Shown one piece after another: positions 26,082 to 37,100 of a stretch of DNA of 64,000 nt. The stretch is from contig NC_051102.1 in assembly GCF_901709675.1 (NCBI RefSeq), positions 10,671,412-10,735,411 of the forward strand. The letters are read 5' to 3'. A model generated the notes under the pieces. That model worked only from the letters and a program-made list of their open reading frames with translations. It was not told the DNA's origin and ran no database searches. Each line of letters starts with the position of its first letter. The first letter of the stretch is position 1. This DNA comes from Syngnathus acus. Its lineage: Eukaryota > Chordata > Actinopteri > Syngnathiformes > Syngnathidae. The translations under genes and the position numbers were made by a program.

Positions 26082-27037
26082 GTATTCATATTTTCTTGCT
26101 CTATGTCGTCAATTACAATGATTAATAATCAAATGTTCACAGTGTATTGTAAAACAACAACCAATCCGATATTATAAGATAGAATTCACAAACGCCTGTT
26201 CCTTGTTTGCTAAAGACTGAGCACAAAATTAGCATTGTTAGGAATGCTTCTCTTTGTTAAACAGGAATTTGCTCGAAAACGTTCTTTTGCATTTGTCCGA
26301 TTGATTCAAGTCCTACCAAAACTATCCATAGCATCTCCGTGCTCGCTCCTTAATTTCCACTTTTGTCTTTAAGCAGTTACATGACTGGGTATTAGTGAGA
26401 CGACAGTACATTAAAAAAAAAAGTACGGTATCCTCAAATGGGTTGCAGTGTGTACACATACGTATCTCTGTGTGACAAGTCATTAGTCACAACACAATCC
26501 AATATTCACACACAGCAACCGATACCATAATGTGGCCATGCATAGTCACTCACGAGGCATGCAAAACCTCTTGGGCTCTGCATTCCCCAAACGTGCGCTC
26601 AAATCATCTCTAAAAGGATGTCTTGCATAGTAATGACTGGTGTTTTTCATTAAAAAGAAATTAGCCATCAGCTTTGGCTGATGTAAGACATCCTTTCCCA
26701 TTCATTTTCTTACCGCTGCCACTATGTGCAAATGCAGCGATGCTCTTACCAAATTGAAAGCCATATAGCAGCATATTTGTGCAAGGCCATTCATGTCAGC
26801 CAGTTATTCATTTGGTGTGTGTTACACTCGGTTGGCGTGTATTGCTATACTAATTGTTTGGCTTGTTTTGATTTCTGCTGACGCCGGCTAATGGCTTATT
26901 GCTTGCTAAAAAGCAATGTGTGTGTGTGTTTCTCTCATTACTCTTTCTTTCTCATCTTGCTGCTTTTCCAACCCTGCCCTTACACACTCGCACACACCCC
27001 CCCCATTTCTGCTGGCCCCTCTATCTCTGGGTTTCAG
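26082..27037 (+). other. cdh24-like intron, 956 bp
   Basis: No recognised feature apart from short GT and C runs near the 3' end. Confidence 0.85.
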
Positions 27038-27155
27038 GTGGTGCAGGTGTTGCGGGCGATTGATAGAGATGAAGGCGGGAATGACAGCACTGTGTATTTC
27101 AGCATCCCTCCGGAGTCCAGCGCAGCCCTCAACTTCAGTGTCAGGGACAGTGGTG
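27038..27155 (+). CDS. cdh24: cdh24-like exon: EC5 core
   Basis: This exon has 118 bp, the size recalled for the family, and covers residues 234-272. It encodes VVQVLRAIDRDEGGND, then YFSIPPE and LNFSVRDSGG. Two candidate N-glycosylation sites are visible (NDS, NFS). The acceptor is ctgggtttcag and the donor gtacgc. Confidence 0.9.
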
Positions 27156-27616
27156 GTACGCACTCAATTATAAGTCACGATATTTGTCTCAATTCCTTCA
27201 TTGTTTCCTCACATGTTCTTTTCTTCATTTCTCTTAATGACACGTTTTTATGTCTAGCCCTTCCTAGACGGAGAAAAAACAAATAGGGAAAACAAACAAC
27301 AAAACGGCATAGTTATTCCAATTTGTTTTTCTTTGGACATTTACTTAATTGCTTTCATTTTTGACTCGGGGTTGTTTTGATTAATAGTTATGCTAATGAT
27401 CAGGCTGCACAGTTCATTTGGCGCCGTTAACATTTCTGAAGCCTTTTTTTATGAAAACATCTCAAATCCTAATCACATGGTGCAAACCTGCAAGAATGGA
27501 GCAAATTGTTTTTTGCTGTATACATCAGGATTGGGATCTTTTGAACCAAGAAAAATCCAAATGTTATTCTGTCAATATTTGGAAAATTGGGATTTTATTT
27601 ATTTTCTCCTCTGCAG
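27156..27616 (+). other. cdh24-like intron, 461 bp
   Basis: No feature beyond the splice signals. Confidence 0.85.
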
Positions 27617-27937
27617 GTACCACAGCAAGTTTGGTCCTGCTGTCTCAGCTGCAGCCACTGTCCCGTTCCCCGTCTTCCACCATAACACTTTATGTGCCAC
27701 TGGTTCTAAGAGATGGGACATCAGGTCTCACCAGCACCGGCACTGTCACGGTGTCTGTCTGTCCCTGCCTGAGAGGAGGGGCAAAGACTCGAGAGAGGGA
27801 AAAGGACAAACAGGCTGAAGGTGAATGGGACTGGGAAAAAGAAACCGTTTGTCTCCCCCAGCACTCCACGTCGCCTTCGCCTGGCCTCAGCACTGCAGCT
27901 CTGCTGGCCATATTGGCATGCGTTGCAACGCTATTGG
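27617..27937 (+). CDS. cdh24: cdh24-like exon: membrane-proximal EC5 and most of the membrane span
   Basis: This exon has 321 bp and covers residues 273-379. The EC5 end (TLYVPLVLRDG, TGTVTVSVCPC) is clear, as is the start of the transmembrane helix (LSTAALLAILACVATLL). The family exon is about 252 bp by recall; the extra 69 bp is a run of about 23 charged residues (KTREREKDKQAEGEWDWEKE) between the Cys pair CPC and the next Cys (VCLP). It keeps the frame. The acceptor is cctctgcag and the donor gtaagt. Confidence 0.9.
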
Positions 27938-29234
27938 GTAAGTATCAAAGTCACAGAGAGTGAATGCTTTTCTTTCTTAAACAAATGAATTTATACTTTA
28001 GTTATAGAAATGCCACAAAGCTCTTTGACGCAAATCTACATATCAAAAGACAAAGACTTTCCAGCCATTTATCCTTCACCACATGCTCACGTGCCAAATC
28101 TCCATATGAAAGTATCAAAGCGGTTGTGTGAATATTTCATAGCTGCTTGAATAGAAGGGTTTTTGGTTTTTTTTGCCAATCACTTGTAAAATAACTATTG
28201 TCCTTGATTTTCTTGGCTGGTGTTGTGGGTAGCCACACAATGAAATGTCACTTCCACCTGAGCAGGAATTCACAACTACTCCATTGAATAATGTCTGGCT
28301 TCTGAGAAAGTGTTGGTTCATGGCCAGCGTGCTTGTCGTTTCTATTCACTCCGTTGAATCCCTGCTCATTCCTTGTTGATAGGGACATTATCATTCTGGA
28401 TGGGACCTGTTCAATCACAAAGGAGGGAGGGAGGGAGGGAGGGAGGCATTAATGTGTGAAGGTGATGCAGAGAGCCTTTGAGCGGATAAACAAGTCGACC
28501 AAATTCAAGTACGGAAAATGTTTGAGCAATAAAGTCAACTGACTTCGTCCACACTAGCAAGGACAATCAATATCTAAATAAAGATTGCAATTGCGCATTT
28601 AATGGCAAGAATGATTTTGATTTTGTGACTTTTGATCAGAGTGTGGATTGACGCTTTTACGGTGTGATTTTGGAAACCAAACTTGATTGCTCACGACTTT
28701 CTCGGCATTTATTTCTTTTTTTGGGGGGCGCATCGGAGGGAGCGTTTCACTCTCGCACCTGCTTTCTGCACTGATCCAAAATCCAGTCTGAGATTAAATG
28801 GAATAAAAATGCTTTTGAATTTGGGCCGATTCCTTCCAATTCCTTCAAATCTCATCTCGACTGGCTGTGTTCCACCGTAGCTCCCCAGCCAAATGTACTA
28901 ACATCAATGAAAATCCATCAAAATTGCCGCAGTGTGTTTTCTTCCCCATCAAACGCTGTTGTGCATTTTGGAACTGCACAGTCATGGGAGAATACCGTCA
29001 AGGTTCCATTTGCCTGGCTGGAGCTCAAAGTCAATTACAAAGTGGTGGCTTGCAGCCTGCTGATATGATACACCTGCCCTCTAACCCAAGGCCGCCTCTG
29101 AATTTGTTTTGTCTCACCCCTTTGTCTTCCTTCATTTTCCTCCATCTTCCTCCTTATTTCCCCTGTGACCCCCTTTGACCCTTTTTCATCCTTCTTCTTT
29201 TCAATTTCATCCCTCAATTTTCCCACCACCGCAG
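27938..29234 (+). other. cdh24-like intron, 1.3 kb
   Basis: Splits the transmembrane coding sequence. Contains a GGGA repeat at 28422-28446 and a C/T-rich stretch before the CAGCAG acceptor. Confidence 0.85.
28422..28446 (+). repeat. (GGGA)n microsatellite
   Basis: About six GGGA units in the transmembrane intron of the cdh24-like gene. Confidence 0.9.
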
Positions 29235-29442
29235 CAGTGAGTGCCCTGTCATTGTCATTGAGGCGTCAGAAGCATGACTCGCTGTCACCACTGGAGGATG
29301 ATGACGTCCGTGAGAACATCATCACCTATGACGACGAGGGCGGCGGCGAGGCTGACACGGCCGCCTTTGATATTGCCGCGCTCCAGAGCGCCCCCCACAG
29401 TTCACGCTCACGAGGCTATCGCACACTGGACAGCAGGAACGT
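29235..29442 (+). CDS. cdh24: cdh24-like exon: end of membrane span and juxtamembrane domain
   Basis: This exon has 208 bp and covers residues 380-448. It finishes the helix (AVSALSLSL), gives the stop-transfer RRQK and then the type II juxtamembrane block [15 protein letters not shown]...AFDIAALQ, the binding site for p120/delta-catenin in the family. The acceptor is a tandem CAGCAG; the first AG is used here, and the second would drop one Ala. The donor gtaagt follows AACGT. In ordinary type II genes the rest of the tail continues in this same exon; here an intron follows. Confidence 0.9.
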
Positions 29443-30655
29443 GTAAGTTGATATGGTTCATGTTGTTCTTCTTCAAATGTGTTAGGATTGTAGAGGCGGA
29501 GCCAAATTCTGCCTGCAGGTAGACTGAGTATAGTTTACATTTCAACAGTGGATTGATTATCATGATGACAAATGGATATCGAAGGCAATGAGTCAGTGGA
29601 ACTATTTGTTTGTTCTGCAGTCGGATGCTCATGCATCATCAACACACCTTTGTGCGGTGACACTTATGGGTTCAGTTCATTGCGACACCCCTCGCTCGTG
29701 ACTAGCTGCTTACCGCACACTAAAAGGAACAATTTACTGCTTCAGAGTGGAAGCTTTAATCTTGGCCGGTACAATAATTGAACCACTTTTGGAAGCAATC
29801 AAGCCACAACTCCCAGGTCATAATCAGGCGCCATCAAACGGCTGATGTGTAGTGCTATCAAGCCCGGCCGGCAGTCCTGGTGGACCACAATGTTGTTCTT
29901 GTTTTGTTCGAGCTTGTTTATGCCCTGCTACATCAATGACCCACTTTGATGTTGCTTGAAACATTTTATTGCCTTTGGTCTAATAATGAGTTTCAGTGAA
30001 TTCATGCAAGTCCTATTGAGAGCCCATAAAAAGAAGGAAGGCTGGCTGGCTTTAGTTGATCAAACTTTAATTATTTATTCTTTTGCAATTTATGGAGGTA
30101 GACACAGGTACATGAAACGCCCTCGCCAATAGAATGCAATTGCCTGCAATGGATTCCACTTGCCAAACAAATGTATTCAGTTAGTCTGTGTAAGGCTTGA
30201 AAAACGTTGCATTTTTTATCGTCACCGCTTACGTGATGATGGTCAAGTCGATGTTGATTAAAAGATGACGTCATTAATTTGACTTCTCCTGCTCTTAATT
30301 GCCTGCCTTAAACCTCCAAATAGAAGTTCTGAAAATGTGCCTAGAAACAAAAATCAGTTTGCAGTGCAAATTTAAGAGAGAAAAAAAAAAAAGATGACTT
30401 GGTTGTTTGTTACTAAGTGAGCTGAATTAAGTCATCAGTTACGCAAATACATGATTGTTCTATAGAATTCGAAAATATGTTCTAGCTACAATCAACCTCC
30501 TCCTTGTATGTTTATTATTTGGAAAAACCCTTGCTTCAGGTCCCTAGGATTATCACAAAATAAAAACGTATTTGTTCCTCAAATGATTAGCATAATTGCT
30601 CCTAGGTTTAAAAAAAAAAAAAGTCATTTCCAGCCTGTAGTTTTGTGTCTTCCAG
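29443..30655 (+). other. cdh24-like intron inside the cytoplasmic tail, 1.2 kb
   Basis: An extra intron compared with ordinary type II cadherins, whose tail is normally in one exon. No repeat or gene recognised inside it. Confidence 0.75.
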
Positions 30656-31145
30656 ACGTTACAGCCAACGTGGCCAGGATAAAAGTCGCACCTGCAGCTG
30701 GGCTCAGAATCCAGTTGTTGAACACAACTACTCCGGTCCGGGAGGACCCTTTTACGGTCGCCTCTGCTACAGCAGCCACACCTTGCCAGTTCTACGCCGC
30801 ACACCGGGCGAAACATTTGAACCGGGTCTGGCAGAGCTCGGATACCGCTTTCCCGGAGGCCAACCGGACCACTCATTGGTCATCCAAAACCAAGGTGCCA
30901 TGGTTGGCCCAATAGAGTCAGGTGCCGTGTACATAACCCCCACAGATGTCAGCACGGGAAGCCGAACAGGAAGTCATGCGGGCAGCCGCGATGGCACCGC
31001 AACCCAAAGCGGGGTGAGCACATCGGATGAAGGAACACCACGGACTAGTGACAGCCAGGAGAAACGGCGAGGGATGGGAACATCCAGCAACTGCACTGAG
31101 GACAGCAGTGAAGACAAAGTCAACCACGGTCATGACATGGACTGG
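30656..31145 (+). CDS. cdh24: cdh24-like exon: inserted Ser/Thr/Gly-rich tail segment
   Basis: This exon has 490 bp, phase 2 in and phase 0 out, and covers residues 449-612. The frame is open throughout, bounded by acceptor gtgtcttccag and donor gtaagc. It begins RYSQRGQDKSRT, has a Tyr/Gly/Pro-rich part, then a Ser/Thr/Gly/Arg-rich part (TGSRTGSHAGSRDGTATQSG) and an acidic end. I recognise no domain; it looks disordered. It sits between the two catenin-binding motifs. Because 490 is not divisible by three, skipping it shifts the frame. It is supported by flanking phases and open frame, not by homology. Confidence 0.75.
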
Positions 31146-31696
31146 GTAAGCATCTTTTCATCGAGCTCAGACTTTCCGTCGCGATACCTGCCATTATTTC
31201 AATCACGGACTATAATTACTTGCATTTTTATTTTATGAATGAATCAAATCTACTGAATAATGAGTGAGATATGAAATAATCATCAGGTTGGGGTTGAACT
31301 CATTGTCATTTAATCTTGTACATTCAGGACAAAGCTGGTGATGAGTCAGGCATGTCAGCACATTTATTTCCTGCCATTCATTCTCTTTTGTGTGCCGTAT
31401 TTATTTCTTAGGCCAAAGCACATGCTCTGTCGTCATTTCATTTTCAAATATTTGATCTCTTAATCATTCCAACTCACAGGGCAGTGATCAATGAATCTAT
31501 CCACTTTCTTTTTCTGTTTTGCTCAATGTCTGCCTCTCATTTGGTCTCAATCGATATTGCCATCACTCTTCTTTGGCCATGTTTTTGTCTTGTCTTACCA
31601 AATGACCCTCCATCCATGGTCCATCCATCCTTGTAGTTCTTCACCCTACTCCAAACCCGGACTGAAACTTCTCGTGCTCACCTACATCCCATCCAG
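31146..31696 (+). other. Second cdh24-like tail intron, 551 bp
   Basis: Bounded by gtaagc and cccatccag, phase 0. In-frame stops lie soon after the donor (TGA at 31236-31238), so retention would truncate the tail before the catenin-binding block. Confidence 0.75.
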
Positions 31697-32656
31697 GTGC
31701 AGTCGGAGACACTACCGAGGGAGCATAACCTGGTCCTGACACGATCCGGCTCCATGATTGGCCAGGGTCATGGGGTAGGAGGCTGGGTGTGCGATTCGGC
31801 CACCCTCCCCGCGGCGGGGCGCAAGGCTTCCCGTGCCGGTCTGTCTTCAAAAGGTCCTGAGTTTGAATGCAACGGAGGGAACGGAAATGGAAGTGGTCCA
31901 CCCTCCGCTGACGGACAACAGAAAGCTACCAATGTTCGCAATTACGCCAGCGTTTTGCAGGCGGAGGTACGCAGGCAGAAGGAGTCCCCCGGCGGTCTGG
32001 AGCGAGGAGGACGAGAGATGGGGAGCAACTTTGTCGTGGCAAGGCCCGAAAGAGAAGCTGGTGGCATATCACTGACTGGCAGTCCACCTGTCTACCCAGA
32101 ATCGCCTGGTCTGATTGGAGACTGGCGAGATCGGGTGACTTTGGGTGGCTATGTTGTGGCAAGAATGGATATGACCCCGCAGCTATTGCCCTTCCCTGGT
32201 CAGCCTCGAGGAGCTTATGGAGGAGTGCTGGGCATTGGCCCTGGTTGGGTTCCAGGTATTGAGGCGGCCAGAGCAACACCAGGGACTGGAGGTCCCCCTT
32301 TGGCTCTGAGAGTGGGTGAATTCTTACGCCTGCGTCTCGCCCAGGTCACCTTCGACCCTTCGCAACCACCGTATGACTCCGTGCAGATCTACGGCCTGGA
32401 GGGTACCGGGTCCCGAGCTGGATCCCTGAGCTCGCTTGAGAGCGAAGGAGAGAAGGATGCGGATAAGGAGGACTGGGGTGCCGGAATGGAGGAGTGGGGG
32501 CCCCAGTTCCACAAGTTAGCTCAACTCTTCCGAGACCGAGAGAAAGAGAGCGAAGAAAAGGAAAGAGTTGAAGACAGTCCCAAGGAGGAGCCAGATAAAA
32601 GAGAGGGGGAAAGGAAGAAGAGAGGGATCGATATGAAGGGGAAAACCGAGGAGTGA
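31697..32656 (+). CDS. cdh24: cdh24-like last coding exon: tail insert and catenin-binding domain
   Basis: This exon has 960 bp including TGA at 32654-32656 and covers residues 613-931. The first 200 or so residues are low-complexity, Gly/Pro/Ser-rich and unrecognised. From about residue 815 comes GEFLRLRLAQ, then PPYDSVQIYGLEGTGS (PPYDS at about 836), GSLSSLES, an acidic spacer and EEWGPQFHKLAQLF, the beta-catenin-binding region of classical cadherins. A highly charged stretch rich in Lys and Glu (about 45-50 residues) follows before the stop; type II cadherins normally end soon after this motif. The acceptor is cccatccag. Confidence 0.88.
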   Translation: MQSETLPREHNLVLTRSGSMIGQGHGVGGWVCDSATLPAAGRKASRAGLSSKGPEFECNGGNGNGSGPPSADGQQKATNVRNYASVLQAEVRRQKESPGGLERGGREMGSNFVVARPEREAGGISLTGSPPVYPESPGLIGDWRDRVTLGGYVVARMDMTPQLLPFPGQPRGAYGGVLGIGPGWVPGIEAARATPGTGGPPLALRVGEFLRLRLAQVTFDPSQPPYDSVQIYGLEGTGSRAGSLSSLESEGEKDADKEDWGAGMEEWGPQFHKLAQLFRDREKESEEKERVEDSPKEEPDKREGERKKRGIDMKGKTEE

Positions 32657-33142
32657 TAAAAAAGAGGGGTACAAGGGAGGGAAGAGAATGATGAAAAGAC
32701 TACCACGACTAGACTCATGTGAAGAGAAGTTAAAGGGGAGAAAGATGAAGAGGCAAAGTAATAAAAAGAGACAGAGAAAAATGAGCCCAGGGAGGGTGAA
32801 GAAAGCCAGGCAAGGAGAGCGAGTGATTGATGTAATTTAAAGCAATAAGTGTTGTGAAGCACTGATATGGTCCAGCACAGACAATGCAGAGGATGCTTCT
32901 GCTGGCTGGCTGGCTGGCGGGCTGGCGGCGCCAACTATTTCTTCAAATTTAGGACAAAGAAAAGCAACCCGGATAAACAATACACAATTGAATCCGGACA
33001 AACAAGAGGAAACACGGATTGTCGTTTAAATGTGTGTTTAGGTCGGTGACAAAGTAGGAATAACCTTGTGATGGTCTTCTGAGCATACCTATGTGTGATT
33101 CTACAAAATAACTGGAAGATGATGATGAAAGAAAAATAATAT
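32657..33142 (+). other. Probable cdh24-like 3' UTR, purine-rich
   Basis: The sequence after the stop stays A/G-rich like the end of the coding region. One AATAAA hexamer lies at 32760-32765, 104 bases past the stop, a possible polyadenylation signal. A short GGCT-type repeat is at 32898-32930. The true 3' end cannot be fixed from sequence; more AATAAA-like motifs occur farther on (for example 36834). Confidence 0.4.
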
Positions 33143-34112
33143 ACAGTGATACCTTGACTTCAAACGTTTACGTTCTGTGACCGCGAATCAACGGAAAGGC
33201 CAATCATTTGTTCCGCTACCCCAGAAACTTCCATCAAAATATTTCCATTGGAAAAATAGTACTGGAGAGCAGGGGTCACCAATCTTTTGGAAACTAACAC
33301 TTGGCTCCTGATTAGTATGAAGGACTACACCAATTATATCTGTTATATACATTTTTCTGAACACACTGATCACGTTAATGATTTTTCACAGTGATTAGGA
33401 AGATGATAATGACGTCATTTTGATACATCTCTGCTGGTATTTGCATTTTCAAATGATACAACAGTCCTAGAGAATCACAATGTGCCTGAAACACCCCTCC
33501 ACTAGAGTATTGTACTACATAAATACAATCAAATACACTAAGTCAACTTGTTTTCATCATGTCATGCTTCAATTCAGTGGACATTGTGTTGTTTCTTCCA
33601 GCGTGTGTGTGCCAGGCGCAATATATGATTAAAACACCGATGATGAAACGCAAAGAAAACGGCTGTAACTACGCTTCAGTAATATATATGAAGAATATAT
33701 GTCTGTGGTTGGTGTGATATACCCTGTCTGCATGTGTTGCTGCGCCATTTGTGTTCAAAGCTCGTTTCTTTAAATGTTTCTAACTACCATGATTGATGCC
33801 AATTTCATTAGCTTGGATCCAGCATTTCCCATTATGTCTTTACATCAAGATTGCGATACTTTGGTTAAATATACGCCTTGTAATTCTTTGTTGTTTTAGA
33901 TTTAGTTTGACAGTAGACTTCGACTAACAGTGGCAACAAACCAAACAGTTACCTGAGCTTTGGCATTTTGTTACGAGGTTTGCCACAATCATTTCAAAAT
34001 GGAGTGCCTGATGCTCCCTGGTCTATAAAAGAAAGAAAGAAAATTGTTCTTACCGCTGTCTTGTAATTCAAAAACTCGAGTTGGAGCACTTGTAAGTCAA
34101 GGTATCACTGTA
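33143..34112. mobile_element. TA-flanked pogo/Tigger-like non-autonomous element
   Basis: The left end is cagtgataccttgactt and the right end its exact inverse complement (aagtcaaggtatcactg), both bordered by TA. TA target duplication fits the Tc1/mariner/pogo superfamily. About 970 bp, with no transposase frame. It carries an hAT fragment at 33270-33470, so it is a nested insertion. Confidence 0.65.
33270..33470 (+). mobile_element. hAT-like fragment nested in the pogo-like element
   Basis: Starts gcaggggtcaccaatctttt, wording I recognise from a common fish hAT-type repeat. The matching right end (a gtgacccctg motif) was not found, so it is truncated. The right border is approximate. Confidence 0.45.
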
Positions 34113-37100
34113 TATTGTAATGTAGATACATTGCAAAATATGATTTTTTTTTCCCCCCAATCTTTTCGACATAAGAATCAAAATAATCCAGTTTTTGCCC
34201 TCAAAATGAAAGAAAGTAAATTTAACATCCCTATTGTGGCAGGTAGATGAAATATCAAACAAGTTGGTCTGCCTCGCCACGAGGTGAGAACGATACTTTG
34301 CAAAAATGCTTTTAACAAAGCAGTGCATACTTTATTCACTACAATGTACCTGCATTACATCCTCTTTTTCTTTCCGATTTGTTCCTGGGCTACTATGAGA
34401 TATGATGTGCTGAACAGAGCACTAGATATATTTGAATATATCATGAAATATAAAGTGGATAAGGTAACAAGAGATGAAGCGGTTGGGGAATGAGACCACT
34501 GGAAAAGAAAAAACACACACAAAAAAAACGTTATATTCAGTTTCCAGTGGCAGAAGGGTCAAATTTTCAGCTTGCTGCTTGACTCTAAATGAAAATGATG
34601 AATCATTCACATACTATGAAAGACTCCTTTCAGCCCTCAAGGAAAACATTGAAATGATTTTCGGATGTGCTCGCCCCCCACCATCACCACAACTCCCTTT
34701 CATTTCCCATCTCTGAATAGAACTCATTTACACTCTTTGATTGTACGAAAGTCAGTTCTAAAAAGCAAACACATCTACTGTATGGAGTAGTGATGATCCC
34801 ATTGCTAATATCGTCAATGTTTTATAGAAAAACTATTTTTTATGTCTAACCAACAGCTCGATTACAATGACTGCATGATTTTTTTGATCAAAGATTTCAA
34901 ACAAAACACCTTGTCAAAAAATCCAACTTTAAATCTCATACTGCCCAAATAAACATCCTTGTCGTTTAAAAAACACCATGATGGCTCTTTTTTTATTTTC
35001 TTGTAAAAGGTCAGGATGCAACTGTTTTTTTTTCTCAGCTCCAATGCACTTTCATATTGTGTCGGATAATGATTTATGTTCAAGATCACCGTTGTCTTTA
35101 TACGATGTGGATTCAAGAATTGATACCATATTTGACTGTATGTAAAAACAATGTAAATAGTGCTGGATATTATTGAAGAAAGAGACAATGACAGATGACC
35201 TTTATCTTAGCTTATTATTGGTGTCCAAATGGATCACTGTTGGAACTGTAGATTAGAATCAACTAAACTGGATTCAACAGCCGTGTGGACTGAACACAGT
35301 GTATTCTTTGTTTGTGCAATGTGTGGACAGGACTGGATTTTGTTTTGTGGCAACTCTGAGCCACTCGCTGGTACTTGTGGCCACTGAAGTTTATTGTGCA
35401 AAATATTAGTCACTGGATGCTTCAGCACGGTCTGATCCCACTGAGAAACCTTTTTTGATGAAAAGGCAGTGAAGTGGATCGAAAGTCTATTAAAATGCTA
35501 AAACAAAAGTCCAGTTTAAAGAGTTTTTCTAAAAGTGCATAACGCTCTGATATGGAATTAAGAATTGGTTTGGAATCGTTCATAGTTCACATCTTGAATG
35601 CAGTTTGATGTTCACCAGGGCAGTAATATTGAAAGCAATTTATTTTGAAAGGAGACACTGAAATGTAAACACTCCTTTGGGATTCTACCTGACAATCTAA
35701 ATTTGGACATGAGTGCTTTTCAACGTCATAAAGGACTAATATTTATGACAACTTGCACAATCTGTTGTCATTTTAATCTATCAATGGGTATCCACACTAT
35801 AATTACTTGCATAATGAGTCATTTAAATTGAGTGCTGTATCTAATATTTGGAATGCTGGTTTAAAAAGGGAGCAAGCACAAGAATGATAGAGTGAAAGCC
35901 TCCAAGGTTAAAAATGTCCAAATAATCCCCCCAAATTAGAAATATATACACATATGTATGTATTTACAGCTCATTTCTTGCCATGGTGAAATTGGCTTGT
36001 GCATTGTTCCAGGCCTCATTCCGCCTACATGCAGCTTGCTGAGTCAATGCCGAGCTTGGCTTCCGTTGGATTTCTACTGGCATGAGGCTGCTTCCTCACC
36101 TTCCTCATGTCGATAGCAAGTTTTAGTGTGGACTGAAAAGCAACATCATTTCAATCACTGTGAAGCCAAACACTGCATGATCGTGAATAATGACTTGGGT
36201 TTTATCATTTCTCATGGATTTACAATAAATAAATACAGGTTCTAAACATTCATCCACAATTAGTCGATCTCCATTTGACACTGACACAAACAACAATAAT
36301 TGAGGAACACCAATCACAAGGCAATTAGCTCAACTGAGTATAGCACTCAATGACTTGAATTGCTGTTTTACGCATAAATCAGACCACACATGTTAATTGG
36401 TCTAATTCCAAAGTCGCCACTGTCTGATTGGTCCGAATCAAAGCAATGAGCCTCTGGAGTCATGCAGCACTACAAACAATAAAACCACTTGACAGAAGTG
36501 ATTATTTAACCTCGTGATCAAGATGAATTGATTCCATCAAAGGTGTGATTTGAGTTCCACTGAATTAAATGAAAGAACAGTCACTGCAGCTCCCCACAAC
36601 TCCAGTTTATTAGATTGTCCTAAAGTCTTGAAAACGGAACAAAGTCAGGATTCCATCTTAATTTGGAAGTTGCTATTTGAAGGTCTTAAAGTAGAGCCTT
36701 TTAATGCAACCTTAATATCGAGATCCAGTTGCCCTATTGTCATGATTCCCACACAATGTTGATCGAGTTCTACAATTGCGTGCTGTACAAAGTGTATTTA
36801 TTTCCGTTGTACTTTTTCTTTTTTGTAAATTTGAATAAAAAAGAAAGTATTTCAAAGAGATGAATCAGCCCCACCTTGTGATTCTTCTGCTGTCTCATGC
36901 ATTTCTGGATAATCAAAGTTCTGCTGCTTAAATTTGGAGTGTGTGTGGTTTTGCAAGTTAAACGAGAAACATAGCTGTTTTGATCCACCCAGATTCAGGG
37001 GGTGCGAATGCTGTGATAGAAGGCAGACTTCTACACATCATTGAGGCGTTAGGATCAAGGTTGAGGTTGTTCGTTTGTTCAATGGCACAATGGGGAAAAA

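Larger units (their letters stand above)
15542..32656 (+). other. cdh24: Type II classical cadherin gene, cdh24-like (3' two thirds)
   Basis: This spans nine coding exons of a calcium-dependent cell-cell adhesion receptor. Seen: EC3, EC4 and EC5 ectodomain repeats with calcium-site motifs (SASDAD, DADEPP, LDRE, DLNDNAP), one membrane span, a juxtamembrane [15 protein letters not shown] motif (p120-catenin site of type II cadherins) and a C-terminal PPYDS...SLSSLES...WGPQF block (beta-catenin site). The exons join in one open frame of 931 codons, the first split with a missing upstream exon. Known: such proteins sit at adherens junctions, bind in trans through EC1 and link to actin through catenins. 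Inference: cadherin-24 rather than 11 or 22, from tail wording and carmil3 as the next gene. The signal peptide, propeptide and EC1-EC2 are missing here. The tail is unusually long. The paralogue call is less certain than the family call. Confidence 0.85.

Noticed and set aside
32521-32934. 137-codon minus-strand frame rich in Ser/Leu/Phe
   Set aside because: Mirror image of the purine-rich end of the cadherin coding exon.
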